DNA from: Anaeramoeba flamelloides
Taxonomy: Eukaryota; Metamonada; Anaeramoebidae
Assembly (NCBI GenBank): GCA_027625915.1
Contig: JANTQA010000021.1
Coordinates: 1-64,000, forward strand
Length of the DNA stretch: 64,000 nucleotides
Direction: 5' to 3'
Shown one piece after another: positions 47,118 to 60,289 of the stretch; positions within the stretch are counted from its first letter, which is position 1, and every line of letters starts with the position of its first letter. A program made the position numbers and the translations under genes. The notes under the pieces were generated by a model. The model saw nothing but the letters and a program-made list of their open reading frames with translations. It was not told the DNA's origin and searched no databases.

Positions 47118-50100
47118 TTAATTTTTAGATTTTTTTTTTTTTTTTTTTCTTCTTTTTTTTAACTTTTGATGCTTTTCTGTATTATTATTAATTTCAGAAT
47201 TTTGTTCAAAAGATCTCTTTCTGGCAAGATCAGATTCTTTATTTATTTTGGATTTTTTATTTGAACTGCTAGATGAATTCGAATCTGAAGAAGATGAAGA
47301 TGAAGACGAAGACGAAGAAGAGGATTCGTCTGATTCACTTGAAGAAGATGAGGACTTATTATTTTCTTTCTTTTTGGTCGATGGGCTTTTCATTTGGATT
47401 TCATTAACTAAGTTTTCTTTACTATTATCTCCTTTTCCCTTTCCTTTTGTTTTTTTCTCAGAATCTGAATCACCAGTATCGGAACTTGAATCATCAGAAC
47501 TTGAACTTGATTCGTCAGAGCTTGAACTTGAGTTGTCTGAACTTGAATCCGAACTTGAACTTGAATCGTCTGAACTAGAGGAACTTGATTTTTTTTTTTC
47601 ATCTTTTTTTTCTTCAATTTTTGGTGCTTCTAGAGATATTGTTTTTGGATCAAACCCGTTTTCAAGTATTTCTTCTTTTAATTCAATGAGTTTTTTTTTC
47701 ATTATTAATGGAACAAATCTTTTGGAAATTACTCCGAGATCATCTCTATCAATATTTCCTTCGATTTCAACCTTTTCATCAGAAATTTTCAATCTATACA
47801 ATTAGATTCAAATATTTGATTAATTTATATTCAGAGAAAAATTAGTTTTTGAAATTTTAAATAATAGAAAAATTAACAAGAAATTAAAGTGATTTAAATC
47901 TATTAAAATTATGTTCAGAATTTAACAAGTGCTTTTTTATCATTAGGTGGTATTAAAAAAATAATAAAATGAGAAAAAAAAAAAAAAAAATTTATTTATT
48001 GTTTAATTTTAACTTTTTCAATAATCAAGTACATTTCAAAATGAGAAAACCCAAAAGTTTTTCAAACTTTACTCATAATAAAAATATAAATGTTGAAACA
48101 ATTCAAATATTAACAGTTTTTTATTGAATTATTAAAATTTCTGAGTTTTCACTTTTTGAAAATTTCTTTATGATGAAAAAAATTTTTTTTATTTGGTTTT
48201 TTGGATCTTTTTTTATATTTTTCATTTTTAGAATGAGTTTAAATATTAATCCAGTTTAAATAAGTTTGGTCAAACAGAGATTTTCAAAATGGTGCTGAAA
48301 ATAGTTTTTTTTGGATTTTGTTAACTTTTTAAATTTTTATCATCACACTTTTTTAATATGGATATCTTTCAAGTGAAATATATTGATAAAACTAAAAAAA
48401 TGAATTTTTTTGGTTTAGGAATTAAATCTGAATTTATGTGTTTAAATATCTTCAAATAAAAAAATAAAATATAAAAATAAAAAATAAAAATAAAAAATCA
48501 ATTGTTCATACTTTTCAACATTAAAAATAACCCAAGCAGAAGAACGAATTGAAAGATCCAAATTTATATTATCACTTTTTAATTTCCACATTCCATAAAG
48601 AAGATCCCATTTATATCTTTTTCTTAATTCTTCAGCTGATATTTTAGCATGGAAATGTTTAAAGATCGTTAAATGACATCCAAAACGGTTACATAATGTT
48701 ACTTTCCCAACTATTAAAAAGCAAAATAATAAATAAAATTATAATTTAGTAAATAGTTTGAGTTTAAATTTATTAAATATAAAATGGTTTTATTTAAAAT
48801 GCAATACTTCCAGTTATCAAAATAAAATAAAATATTCTGGTATTATAATTGAAAATTAAAAAAAAAATACATTTAAACAACATAAATACCTTTTGAAGAA
48901 TATTAGTTACGTTGTCAATAGTTTTTTTGCTTTTTTTTTTCTTGAATGATTATTTTTAAGGTGTCAATAAAAATAAAATCAATTTCAGACTTTTTGCAAA
49001 AATTATTTTGAACCTGATATGATAATTATTTCAACAACAAGATTTTTTGGTTTTTTTGATATAGAATATCTTTTTTATATTTGAGATTGAATATTTAGTA
49101 GAATAATAATAATTTTATTAACTTTTGAAAGTTTTTGATATATCAAATGGTTTTCGTGAATTTTTGTTCAGTTGTTGTTTAGTATAATTGATATGTAAAA
49201 AAAAAAATAATTATTTAGTGTTTTTATTCTTATCTTTATTCTAATTTGATCAGTAATCTTATTTGTGACTCAAATTTGTTATTTATAACTATGCTTTTGT
49301 TATTTAATATATAATTTTGTTCTTAATGTATGTTTTTGTTATTTGGATGATTATTAACACTAAATTTACATTTTTCAAATTATTTATTTTGTATATTTAG
49401 ATATTGATTCATTATTTTTGCCTTGAATATATCGTATTTAATTTAGAATGAAAATATTGAGAATGCATTAGTTAATCGGATAAATTAATATTTGTAAATT
49501 TTGTCAGGTATAAAATTGAATTTGGTTAGATGTTGAATCCAAAAAATGTCGCAATATCAAAATTTGAGGAATTTTTTTATTATTGTTAATTAAAAAATAA
49601 TTTGAACAAAATTTTCTTTAACATTTCCAAAAAAAATATTTATAGTATTTTTGAACAATTATTCCTTGTTAATATATTAAATTTATTATAAACTTTGTTT
49701 GCATCAAAGGGGATTAAAAAAATTTTCAAATATCAATTATTTTTTATAAATAACCCTTAAAGAATAAATTAGAAACAAGTAGAATAATACACATCTAGAA
49801 AATATAAGATATACTTATCAAGTATTTCCAAGAAATGAATATATTTTCTTAAAAATTAAAATTCTTAGGTTAGTAATTGAAAAAAACAACAATGTTCATT
49901 TTGATCTTCAATTGAAGATCAAAGAAAATTTCAATAGCTATCAATATGATTTTTGGGCATTCATTTCCATAGTTTCAATAACATTAGAATACATGTTTTG
50001 ACAAAGTGGCTTGAGATCTTGCAATAATTTTTATCACATTTTCTTTTTATTTCTAGATATTAAAATTATTCTCTTCATTCCAAAATAAAATTTGCAAAAT

Positions 50101-51401
50101 CCTTTTAATTGTAAAGTGGTAAATAAAAATTATCATTTTCAGAGGTTTTTCTTCTAATTTTTTTACTTTTTTTTAAAAATTAAAAACAAAATCCAAAAAT
50201 TAGATTAATTATTAGAATTAAAATAGAATTCAAAAAAACAGACAAAGCCAAAATTAAAAAATGTTAAAAAATTCAAATTTGTGAATTTTTAATTGAAAAC
50301 TGAATTTTTTTGAATTTTTTTGAATTTTTTTGTTGCTATTATTTTTCTATTTAGGTGAAATTTGCTTTAAGTGTTTAAAAATTACTATTGTTGGTCTGAG
50401 TGGCTTCAATTTCAGATATCTTTAGTTATCATCAATAAATAAGAAGAATTTATTTGATTGTTTTGCTGTTCACAATAATTTTACAATTAAAACATTTTTG
50501 GATGAAAATAAGATTTGACTTATTTATTTTTCAATTTGACAACTGTTGTTTTTGGGAATGAAAGTCAAAAAATCAAACAAATAAATCATAATTGTATTAA
50601 AATTTAAATGGTGTTTGTTAGATCAAAATGGTATTAGATAATTAAAACTGTTTATTTGAAGAAGTAACTAAGGTAAAGTAAAAAGAGTAGAATGTGAAGT
50701 GGATGGTTTAATCCTTTTAAAATACGAACATCAGTATTGTAAAAAACAAAAAAAACTAAGCAAAATTTCATTAAATTATATTGCACAACTAATTCTGAAC
50801 AACTTTGTTAAGTTGTATTGAAGACTACTTGTTCAACAAAAAGAAAAGGAAAGTAATATAAAAAAAAAAAAGTATTTCTTTGAATTTTTTTTTTTTTTTT
50901 GCGAATTTTTCAAAAATTACGTAAGACCACTCCCGAATCAAAATTTTTTGATTCTAAAATTTAAGGAAAAGATAGAAAATGGGATGCTTTTTTCTTTCTT
51001 TTTGTTTCTCTTTTCAAGTCCGAAAAATGAAAAGGATAATTCAAAAAAAGAAAAAAAGAAAAAAAGATCATACTCATCTTGGTGTTTGTTAAAGGAGCAT
51101 AAGACACAGCATCAATTTTAACATCAAAATTTAACGAACTTGAAGGATCTTCAGGAAAGATTTTTGAGTATTGTGTTTTTCCTGTTTTGGGATTGGGAAG
51201 ATTATAATTGTAGTTTGTTGTTGCTATTAGTGTTCCATTACACCAAGTGTGAGATCGTCCCTCTAATTGTGAAAGGTACCAATCTAAGCCAGATTGGAGA
51301 TCGTTAGTAAATCTAATTGGAATTGTGACCTGAATTTTTGAGGATCGTTTTACTAAAGGCAGATATAATTTTGACAAGAGCTCAGACGAATTTGTTTGCA
51401 T
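47118..51401 (-). CDS. RPA43-like RNA polymerase I subunit (POLR1F family)
   Basis: Exons are complement(51074-51401), complement(48512-48710) and complement(47118-47793), giving 400 residues with all phases matching. The first exon has the N-terminal domain (KIQVTIPIRFTNDLQSGLDW, then NGTLIATTNYNYN and FDVKIDAVSYAPL). Splicing gives TKMIGKVTLCNRFGCHLTIF then KHFHAKIS. This fits the RPA43 OB-fold pattern of K(L/V)xGxVN...HIGCLVHGxFNASI. RPA43 forms the pol I stalk with RPA14 and contacts RRN3 at rDNA. The C-terminal ~150 residues are Ser/Asp-rich blocks alternating with Lys (SSSSSSDDSSSSSDSSSDNS). They end in a poly-Lys tail, like Srp40/Nopp140 and likely CK2 targets. Introns are 718 bp and 2,363 bp. 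The family call was made by eye. An Rpb7-like paralogue such as RPC25 is the main alternative. Confidence 0.65.
47794..48511 (-). other. RPA43-like gene intron 2
   Basis: The donor is GTATGAAC after GTTGAAAA, and the acceptor is ATTGTATAG before ATTGAAAATT. The 718 bp contain no other recognised feature. Confidence 0.7.
48711..51073 (-). other. RPA43-like gene intron 1 with an R6 repeat copy
   Basis: The donor is GTATGATC after ACCAAGATGA, and the acceptor is TTTTTAATAG. The intron contains a copy of dispersed repeat R6 (about 49690-50030, plus orientation). Confidence 0.7.
49690..50030 (+). repeat. Dispersed repeat R6, copy in intron
   Basis: Anchors shared with 3530-3869 are AAACAAGTAGAATAATACAC and AACAATGTTCATTTTGATCT. 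It runs uninterrupted through the place (about 50000-50025) where the 3870 copy carries the nested MITE. Confidence 0.65.
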
Positions 51402-53425
51402 TTCAAATGAAAAGAATTTTGAAAAAGAGTTTCAAAAAAATGAATTCCTCTTTAGTCAATTTTTTTAAAATCAAACTCTTGAGAAAGGAAGGTGTGTAAT
51501 TTGAAAGATAAGTTTGTTGTTAGATAAAATACTCTAACAAAAAATGGTTCTTCAAGATTTATGAAGTAAAAAAAAGATCTTCTCCAAATCTTTTTATGAT
51601 AGAGTTAGAGAATAAGAATGTTTTTGTTGTTTGTCAGTTTTAGTTTGTTTGGGAGGAATTGTGTTTTTTCATTTAAAGACAATAATTTGAATTTGCTTTG
51701 AATATTATTCTAGAGATAAAAACAACATCTAAATAATATTAAATTTAGTTTGTATATAGATGGTATTTTTGCCTAACGTTTGAGAAATTGTGAGTTGTTC
51801 TTTTTTCAAGTATTATATTACAATATTTTTTGGATGCTTTTTAATTCCATGAGAAATGAAGCTTTAAAAATTTCATTTTTTTCAGATACAAAAGAAAATT
51901 ATTTCTAATAGAAAAATTCTTCATGGCGAAGCGTATGGGTGTATACGTAAACCATTTTTTGAAAAAGGAGGTTCTATTTCCATTACTTATTTGGATTTAA
52001 TAATTAAAATACAGAAAATTTCATCTACTTTTTAGTTTTTTATTAATTCAAAAAACTAAAAATAAGAATTGTTAATTTACCAAATATCACCTTTAATTTC
52101 AATAATAAAAAATGATCAACCAATTAAATCGGTAAACAAAGATCAATTTATTACTTTAAATTTAGAATGTAGTATTCAAAAAAACTGTCTAAAGAAATAA
52201 TCCCTCACATTTTTATATTTGTTATTATTAAGAAAATTCATTTGTCATTGATTCATAATTTCTTTTATTTACAAACAAGACTCTTAAAATTGTAACTCAA
52301 GACTTATTAGAATGTTGACAAATGAATTTACACTTTTTCAAAATAATTATTCAATCAATCCAAAAACAACAATAAAAATTTAGAGATTATCTAAATATAT
52401 ATTAAATCCTATAAAATCCTATTGTTTTTTAAAAATGGTTTGATCAATGAATGTAGTCAAGTAATTAAAAGAATTTCTAGAAACTCCCCACTTTAGTAAA
52501 CTTTGTGCAGGTTTATTATCAGTTTCAGAAATACTTTGTTTAGATATAAAAAAAAGTTGATTTTAAATTTTCCTATTAATATTTTTTGATTGATAAAGAT
52601 ACCTAGATATATTTTTGTTTAAAATATTTATTCAATACAAGAAACCAAAAGAAAAAAAAACAGAAAATCAAGTTTATGTTGTTTATCTTATTTATTTTTC
52701 AAATTTCAATAAAAATAAATAAATCAAGTTCATCTTCAGATAATAACGATAGTTTTATTAGGTTTGTGCATTAATCTGTTTACTTCAAAGAATTCAAAAA
52801 TCAAAAAATGAAAATAAAGTCAATAAAATTAATATATAAATATTCTATTTTGTTCTAAAAAAATTTTTTTGAATAATTTGATTTTGATTCTTATCAATAT
52901 TCAATATTAAATAAAGTGAATAAATAAACTTTAATTTGTTTTTTTTTTTTTTTGAAGAGGAAGAAGAGGAGGAAGAGGTGGAGAAATCATGTTGGTGGGA
53001 ATTCCAATTGTTATTAAAAAAGAAAAATTATTTTGAAATCTCTTTATGACTAATTAACTATTATTTTTTGAGACCTATAAGGAAAAAAAAAAGGAAGTTT
53101 TGAACAAATTAAAAAGGAATTTTAATCAAATATTCTGACGGGGTAAAAAAGAGTGTTTTTGTTTTGTATTATTTTCTAATTTAAATATTCAAGCATGTGG
53201 TTCTTTCAAATTTCATCTTTTATTATTATTATGGTTGTTTTAGGCTGGGTTGATACTTTGAATTTTTGGATGAAAAATATAAGTGATGTATAATTTTATT
53301 TTTCTTTCTAATTGAAAATAAAAAAAGAATTCAAAAGGGCTAAAATTTTTGTTTTGCACATTAAGATAAATTTTAAATAGCGAAATAAAATGCAAGTTCA
53401 CTCCTTGTATATATATATATATATA
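51402..53425. other. Upstream of the RPA43-like gene
   Basis: No gene was recognised. A purine-rich G+A segment at about 52957-52985 (GAAGAGGAAGAAGAGGAGGA) stands out in the A+T-rich background. An inverted TTCATTTGTCA/TGACAAATGAA pair spans about 52238-52327. Confidence 0.35.
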
Positions 53426-53627
53426 TACAGTCAGTTTCACTTTTAAGGCAAAAAAGTTCAACAAAAATTAAGGCACAAAAAAAATCTCAAATTAAGGCAC
53501 AAAATTCAAATTCTAGTAATAATAATTTGTAAAAATTAAAAATTCCAAATTTTGTGCCTTAATTTGAAATTTTTTTGTGCCTTAAATTTCGTTGAAAGTT
53601 TGTGCCTTAAAAGTGAAACTGACTATA
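53426..53627. mobile_element. Palindromic TA-inserted MITE, copy 7 (young)
   Basis: It is inserted at the end of a (TA)n run, with left end TACAGTCAGTTTCACTTTTA and right end AAAAGTGAAACTGACTATA. It shares the diagnostic centre TTCTAGTAATAATAATTTGT with copy 8. Confidence 0.88.
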
Positions 53628-54031
53628 CAATTTATTTCAAAAAATTTGGTGTATTTTTTGATATATTTCATAATTAATCATCTAAATTGATTGTTTATTC
53701 ATTTATTAGTAATATCAAAATTAAGTTTTTTATTAATATCGATTGAGTTAATGTCTAAGGTATTTATTCCAAAACAAGTTCATTAAAATGTTTCCAAAAA
53801 ATGAAAAAAAAATATCACTATTTTGGTAAAAAAAAAATAAAAATGCACCAGCAATTTAAATAAAAAACTGGAAATATCGAAAAAATATAAAATATTTTAT
53901 TAAACGATTAATTTTTTTTGTATTTTTTCGGTTATATTTATAATTTTTTTGGGGTTAAAATAGTTATGAAAGTGATTTTTTCAATCAAAAAGAAAATAAT
54001 TAACACCAATTTTCACCCATAAAAAATTTAA

Positions 54032-54234
54032 TACAGTCAGTTTCAGTTTTAAGGCACAGACTTTCAACAGAATTTAAGGCACAAAAAAATCTCAAATTAA
54101 GGCACAAAATTCAAATTCTAGTAATAATAATTTGTAAAAAAATTAAAAATTCCAAATTTTGTGCCTTAATTTGAGATTTTTTTGTGCCTTAAATTTTGTT
54201 GAAAGTTTGTGCCTTAAAACTGAAACTGGCTGTA
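54032..54234. mobile_element. Palindromic TA-inserted MITE, copy 8 (young)
   Basis: Left end TACAGTCAGTTTCAGTTTTA and right end AAAACTGAAACTGGCTGTA are intact. It is almost identical to copy 7, about 400 bp away, including the central TAATAATAATTTGT variant. Confidence 0.88.
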
Positions 54235-55525
54235 TAAGACTGAGATCTGAAAATTTTATATTATTTATTTATTTAATCTGATACTAACACACAAAAAAAA
54301 ATGAATTTTGACCAAGAACCGATAAATGAAAGTTAAGGATTTTGTATTTTGGAATTTTTTTGAAGAATATTTTTAATAAATATATTAAAAATAAAAAATT
54401 GCGCGGTTTTCTTGGAAATGTGTTATATACCTCTCCGAACTAAAAAAAAATTAAATTATCCAAGGGTTATTCTTTATCTAGTGTTTATTTTGATTCAATT
54501 CCTTGATGACTTGAATTATTTCTTTTATAGAAAAAATAATATGAAGAATTTGACACCCCAATTCATCCACATATTATTGAGATCATGATTTTTTTCGAAA
54601 ATAGTCTAAATCGAAAAATCATCTAAAAAATTTTATTGAAAAAAATAAGTCACAAATGATTTTATATAACGTTATGGAATTTTAAAATTTTTGATTTTTA
54701 AAAACTGAAGATTTTGTGATTCGGTTTAAAAAGGTTAAGAATTCTCTCTAAGGTTTCCAGAATTCATTAAATTAGAAACTGTAAACTAGAAAATTAGTTT
54801 AGAAATGGTTACTAATGATAATTCTTGAAAATTAAAACTAACTATAACTTCAATCATCTTTATATAAAAAATTTTGAAAAGGTAAAATCCAAATTGAAAT
54901 CAAAAAAAAAAATGAAATAAAAATAATCTTGGAGATCTAAGAAAGTCCGAAAGAGGGACACTTCAACAATGGATTGATTTTTTTTCACAATTATAATTAA
55001 AAACAAAATTACAATATTTTTTTTTTTTGGCATAAACTGTAAGATAACATATTATGCACAAAAAAATAGTAAATATCTGTCAAAAAAAAAAATGAAAAAA
55101 AAAAAAAAAAAGGGGGGGGGGGGATAAAATATTTAAGAATTCTACAATTAGTTGTTTTTTGTTTTGTGTTACTTCTTTACTTTTATAGAGTGTATATTAA
55201 AAAATGTATAACCTGTGTTAAAATGGAAGTTGTGCTTCACTCTTTGAATAGTATTTGAAAAAATATAAATATATTTAATTTTTGCGTTTAAAAGATCGTT
55301 CAAACATTTCAATTTTTTTCGTTTTTTAATTTCAAACGGGTACTCATTAAAATTAACTATTTTTTTTTGATTTTTTTATTAAAATTTTTCATGGTAGGTT
55401 CACTAACCTGTTTTTTGTGATTCCTATATATTTTAAAAATATTAATTATTGTAAGAAAGGAAAAATTATTATTTTTTTATATTTAAGTTGGATTTGATTT
55501 TTTTTTTAATTTTTGGAAAATATTC
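54235..55525. other. Interval with a G-run
   Basis: A+T-rich with a 12-base G-run after an A-run (about 55094-55122), and a possible relic of the TTAA element at 54930-54980. No gene is seen. Confidence 0.4.
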
Positions 55526-56015
55526 TTGTGAAAAAATATCCGGTGTGTATATAGTACATGTTGGGATTTTTAATTGTTAGTTTGGGAATTGTATAATTTC
55601 TTTTATTTAAAATCAAACTTTTTTAATAATTAACCAAATTTTTTATTAACTATTTTATAAGCCTACCACGATTTTATTAAAATGTGGTGTCTCTAGAATA
55701 CTCAAGTAATTGTTGGATAGTATAAATAGATCAACATTTTTTTGAAAAACAATCAAGAGTTTTATTTAGGTTTACTAGAGTTTGGAAAATGATACTTTTT
55801 ATTTTTGATTTTTTTTTATAGTTTAATGTTTTTTGGAATAAGTTAAGTTTCATTAATCATCATTCTTAAAACTATAGAGTTAAAATTTTTAAAGTTTGGT
55901 TCTTAAATACAAGAATTTGTTGCAATTATTATACAATTACACAACAATTTTCCCATAATATTAACTATTAAAATCGGGGATTATTAGCTTTCCAGGTATT
56001 TTTTTTCCAATACTA
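55526..56015. mobile_element. Foldback element R2, copy 2 (degraded)
   Basis: It aligns throughout with 21203-21702 and 62268-62759, for example GTGTCTCTAGAATACTCAAG, GTTTACTAGAGTTTGGAAAA and TTTCATTAATCATCATTCT. The ends GTGAAAAAATATCCGG and CCAGGTATTTTTTTTCC are inverted. Confidence 0.7.
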
Positions 56016-56159
56016 CAGTTATGTATTCTTTGTTTTAAGAAAGGAAACATGGACTTTTAATTGGGTTTGTGGGCTGAATAATGTTGATTTTTGAAATGAA
56101 TTTTAAAAAAAAATGAAAATAATTTTCAAAGTCTTAAAAATACAGTGATCAAACCCATG

Positions 56160-56620
56160 CACGTTAACAACTATAATCCATGTTTCTAAATAGTATCCGT
56201 GTTTTTTTTTCTTGTTGTTCCAAGGCAACATCCAATCGACTACCATATAGTATACCTAAGTCCAAATTAATTGTGAATTTAAACCCCTTGAAATTTTTAG
56301 TAAAATTTAAATTAGGAATGCAATTAGTTGAAAATATTTCATAATATTCATTTTTTTGGAATTTTTTTTGATTTATTGATTAATTTTCTGAACAATTTAC
56401 TCTATTTTTTGAGATAAATTTTTCCAATTTGATCCTTCATTTTTGTAATTTCTGTTTAAATAATAGAACTTTACTAAACCAATTACATATTTAATTAGGG
56501 TTTATTGTTGGTTTCTCTGATCGGTTAAGGCATAGGTCTTCTCTAAGAAAAAACACAATAATATATTTTAAAACAACAATTAAATTTTTTTGCACACCTT
56601 ATTATAACAGCAAATAAAAT
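56160..56620 (+). mobile_element. Dispersed element R4, copy 2
   Basis: Anchors are AACATCCAATCGACTACCAT, CCAATTTGATCCTTCATTTT and GGGTTTATTGTTGGTTTCTC. It aligns with 60780-61110 in the same orientation and with 19376-19803 in reverse. Confidence 0.65.
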
Positions 56621-56879
56621 TTTTTGTTACAATTTCCATTTTATCTGAGTGTAAAATCATTTCCTTACCAATAGTATCAACACAAAACACTCGACAGTGT
56701 GTTTTTATTCAAACAATTTTGCTTTTAATAGGATAAAACTAAACTTTAAAATGTAAAATTGAAAGATTACCAAAAAAAGTACAAAAGTACTGAAGATCTT
56801 CAAAACCCTTAAGAAAAAAACATAATTATTTCAAAGACCTACACAGTCAAACCAAAGATAATTTCATTTTTTTGAACCA

Positions 56880-57130
56880 AATATCTGGACAATATTTAAG
56901 TCTTGCAAAGATACTGATAAATTGCAATTTATGTTTGGAAATTTTTACTTGATTTTCCTTTTTGAAATTATTTTACTCAAGCTTTGAATAAAGCATTTTC
57001 TGTGGTCAAGTGTTCAAAAGCTCGGTAAAATTAGTTGTTCTTCAAAATTTTCTTTGTCCTGGGCTGTTTGATAAGAAACAGTTGAAAGATTTATCCAAAT
57101 TGGTATTAAACTCAAAATTTTTTGAAATTT
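56880..57130 (+). repeat. Dispersed repeat R5, copy 1
   Basis: It aligns with 61575-62040 (plus) and the reverse complement of 60290-60540. Anchors are GATACTGATAAATTGCAATT, GAATAAAGCATTTTCTGTGG and TTAGTTGTTCTTCAAAATTT. Confidence 0.6.
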
Positions 57131-60100
57131 ATTAGAATTTATCAGCAATAAAATACAAAAGCTTTAGTTATTGATCAAACTGAAACGTTAGTGATCGTGG
57201 TCTACTAAGGATTTTTTACATCTTTTGTGAGATGTTGATGATCAAGAAATGAAATAGATTTCCCAAATGAAAAGAAATTATCCTAAAATTGTTTTCACAC
57301 ATGAAATCCTTCTTCCAATTCTTTGTTTCCAAGACACTAGCCCCACCGCGTTCTTCCATCATTTTTAAAAACTGTTTTACTCTATTCTTATTCAAGTAAT
57401 GATTCAGTTTTTTTCCAAAAAATAGTGAATTAAATATCAATTAAAGTGGACTATTTTAATTATTTAAGTAAACCAAAATAAACAATAAATAGAAAAGCTT
57501 TTTGTCTCTTGACAAATGCGTGTATGAGTAAAAATTAAATTTTCAATCTGAACTTATACTGTTGGAAATACTCTGGATTTTTTTGACAATATAATTACAA
57601 TTCTACCTTACCTAAAATAAAAAAATGAGAATTTACAAAATAGAAAGGTGGTTGGAAACTAAGAATGGGTTTCTCAAATCATTGCTTTTATGAACATAAA
57701 AAAAATTAAAATCATCTCAAGATTATCAAAAACAACAAGTGCTTGAAAAAATCTACTTTTTTCCAAATATCACATATTTCTATTTCACTTAAAACATTAC
57801 TTTCAAGATCAAACATGTTTGAAGAGTAACTTTTACTCAATTTTTTTCATTCAAAATCAAGAAAAGATTCTTATTTAAAAAAAGTTGTAAAACAAAATTG
57901 TTTCATGTCTTTTATCATGAAATTTCAATTCCAAGATTTGCTCTGAAAAACTTGTTCAAGTTTGGATTTCTTCTTGAATTTTTTTTGAGTAAACAACGAA
58001 TTGGCCACCTCCAACTCCCCAAGAAAGGTAACTTAACACCTTTAATTGGATTTGTAAAAAATTAAGAAAATAATTGTATTTAACAATTTAAACCAACAGC
58101 AATGTTTGAATTGGTTTTCCAAAAAATTAGTAGAGTCGGTACGTTTTGCCACAAAGCCACCCACACGAAGTTTTCTGTAAAATTTAGGAAGAAAAAAAAG
58201 AACAATTCAAAAATGAAAAAGTTACTGATCTTTGTAATTTTTTACTAAAAGACTCAGCCTATGATCTTTGAAAAATGAAAGACTTCTTTTAGAATAACCA
58301 CTTCGTTATTCGTTAGTGTTGGATTTAATGAAAAGACTGATAAATTGGAGATTTTGGGAATCTTGAAAAAAAAAAAACAATCAAATTTCATTTCTGACAA
58401 GCCAACAAGATGAGTTTTACAAACACAGAAATAAGAACGCACCCACACAATACAATCATTCTAAACTTTGTTTGCATCGCGTTTTAAAATGTTTACCAAT
58501 AAAAGAAACAAAAATTTTTAAATCGAAAAAATTTTCAAGAATGGAATAAACTTCTCCTATTGTTTATTGGCGACTCTCAAGCTTTTCAAAATGTGACTGA
58601 AATAAAAATAAATTTTGGTTGATGAAAAAGAGAAAAGTTTTCAATCACTTAAATTTTAAAAAAGTTGTCGTATGTTTTGGTGCTGTGTCTTCAATCAGAC
58701 TGTTTTTAATTTTAAAAATCCACAAATAATAAATTGTTTGTTCCCATTTTAAAAAGTGATTGAACAACAAATATTGGTTAAATTTCAAAAAAATTCATTC
58801 CAATAAACATAATCATTTCCAAAAAAAAAAATTACAAACATAATTTATTTCTTGCCCAAGACTAACTTTTTTTATTTCTTTTATTTGAAAAAAAATAAAT
58901 GAGTCACCCAACAACACTTTTAAAGAAACACAAAGTAACTATTAATCCCTTTGATCTTAATTTTTCTTTCTTCTGTTTTCAACAACACCACAAACAAAAA
59001 CTTTTAAATTCTTCTCAGTTTGAGTGCTTTGTCTTGTAATTTTATGATTTTTGGAAAAACTTGTGGTTTTGTGAACATAAAAATTGACGATTTAATTCAA
59101 CAAACCGTCATCCCTTTGACCAAAAATAGAATTATTTTTTTCCTTTCAGACAAACCTAAAAAAATTTCCATTCACATTTGACTCAACTTTACACAAACTC
59201 CATGGTTAAGACAATCACACTTTGGAATTCTGTCATCCAAACTGAACCAGAAACATTTTTAACAAAAATTCTTTTTAATTGTGTTTTAATTCCAAAACCA
59301 ATCAAGAAAAAATAACGATCAAACCAAAGACAGCTGATTTTAAGACAAACCAGTTTGTTTTTTTATCTTGTCACTCACAACTTCTGAAATGCTTCTAATT
59401 CACGAATTTATTTTCCCTTTCTAAAAACCTAATTGTCATTATGGATTCAGCCAAATTCAAGATCATTGTCGGACTAGGCTTTAACCAAGTTTCCATTCTT
59501 TAAAAAGACTCTGCACGACAAGAATAGCACAATCCATACAAATACTTTCAAGACTTTTTCGAACTTTCAGGCTGACAGTCTGCAAGATTTCAGTCTCTGA
59601 TATTCTTTCATATTGTTTCAAATTTCAAATACTTGGTACAATCTTTTGTAAGCCAAAAAAAGGGTTAAAAATAATAATTAACAAAAGATAAAATTTTGAA
59701 TTTAATTGAAATTTTTGAAAGTTATCGAAAAGAAAAATATTTGTAAACTTTCAATAACCTGAAACTCTTTTTATGAAAACCAAAAATTGGAAAGTTGTTT
59801 AAATTACATGTTTTTAAAAGTATAACTTGTAAAAACTTTTAAATTGAAAGTTGTTGCATTGTGATCTTCTAATTCCTTTCAAAATTTGAAACAATTTTAA
59901 AAAAACAAAGTGTTGCTAAGGAAAAAAAGTGAATACAATTTTTGTGCTATTCTTGTCGTGTGTAACAACTTTTCAAAACATTTTTTTTGAAATATTTAGT
60001 TTTGGATTTTTTCTTTTTTTGAAAGCAAAGTTTTCTGATTTTCACAGAATCAAACGAAAAAACACACAGCATTTAATTTCACAAAATTCAAAAAAACACA

Positions 60101-60289
60101 AAACAAGATTTTTTTAAAAAAATTGTTTCAGAAATTGAGATTAATTTTTGAGTAACTTTCTCTGTTTGAAATTTTTTGATATTTTGTTTGAAGAAGAGAA
60201 AAAAAAAAAAAAAGAAAATGAGACGTTCTAAAACGAAGAAATTTCTTCCAACTAAAAAGATCAAAAAACTTTCAGAGATCAATTTTTAA
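57131..60289. other. 3-kb interval, slightly less A+T-rich, no gene
   Basis: Homopolymers are fewer here than elsewhere. Several short open stretches read like protein (for example about 57823-58063, plus strand), but none exceeds what chance gives over this length and none matches a family I know. It may contain an unrecognised multi-exon gene. Confidence 0.3.

Noticed and set aside
47248-47805. 185-codon plus-strand acidic open frame
   Set aside because: It is the antisense shadow of the Ser-rich exon of the RPA43-like gene.
52957-53040. Start of an SmD3-like protein (ATGTTGGTGGGAATTCCAAT)
   Set aside because: The frame stops within 17 codons, no downstream Sm-fold exon was found, and the Arg-Gly-like upstream sequence is just a purine-rich repeat.
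57823-58063. 80-codon plus-strand open stretch containing QRIGHLQLPKKGNL
   Set aside because: It has no start codon, and a stretch of this length is expected a few times by chance in this much A+T-rich sequence. No family was recognised.
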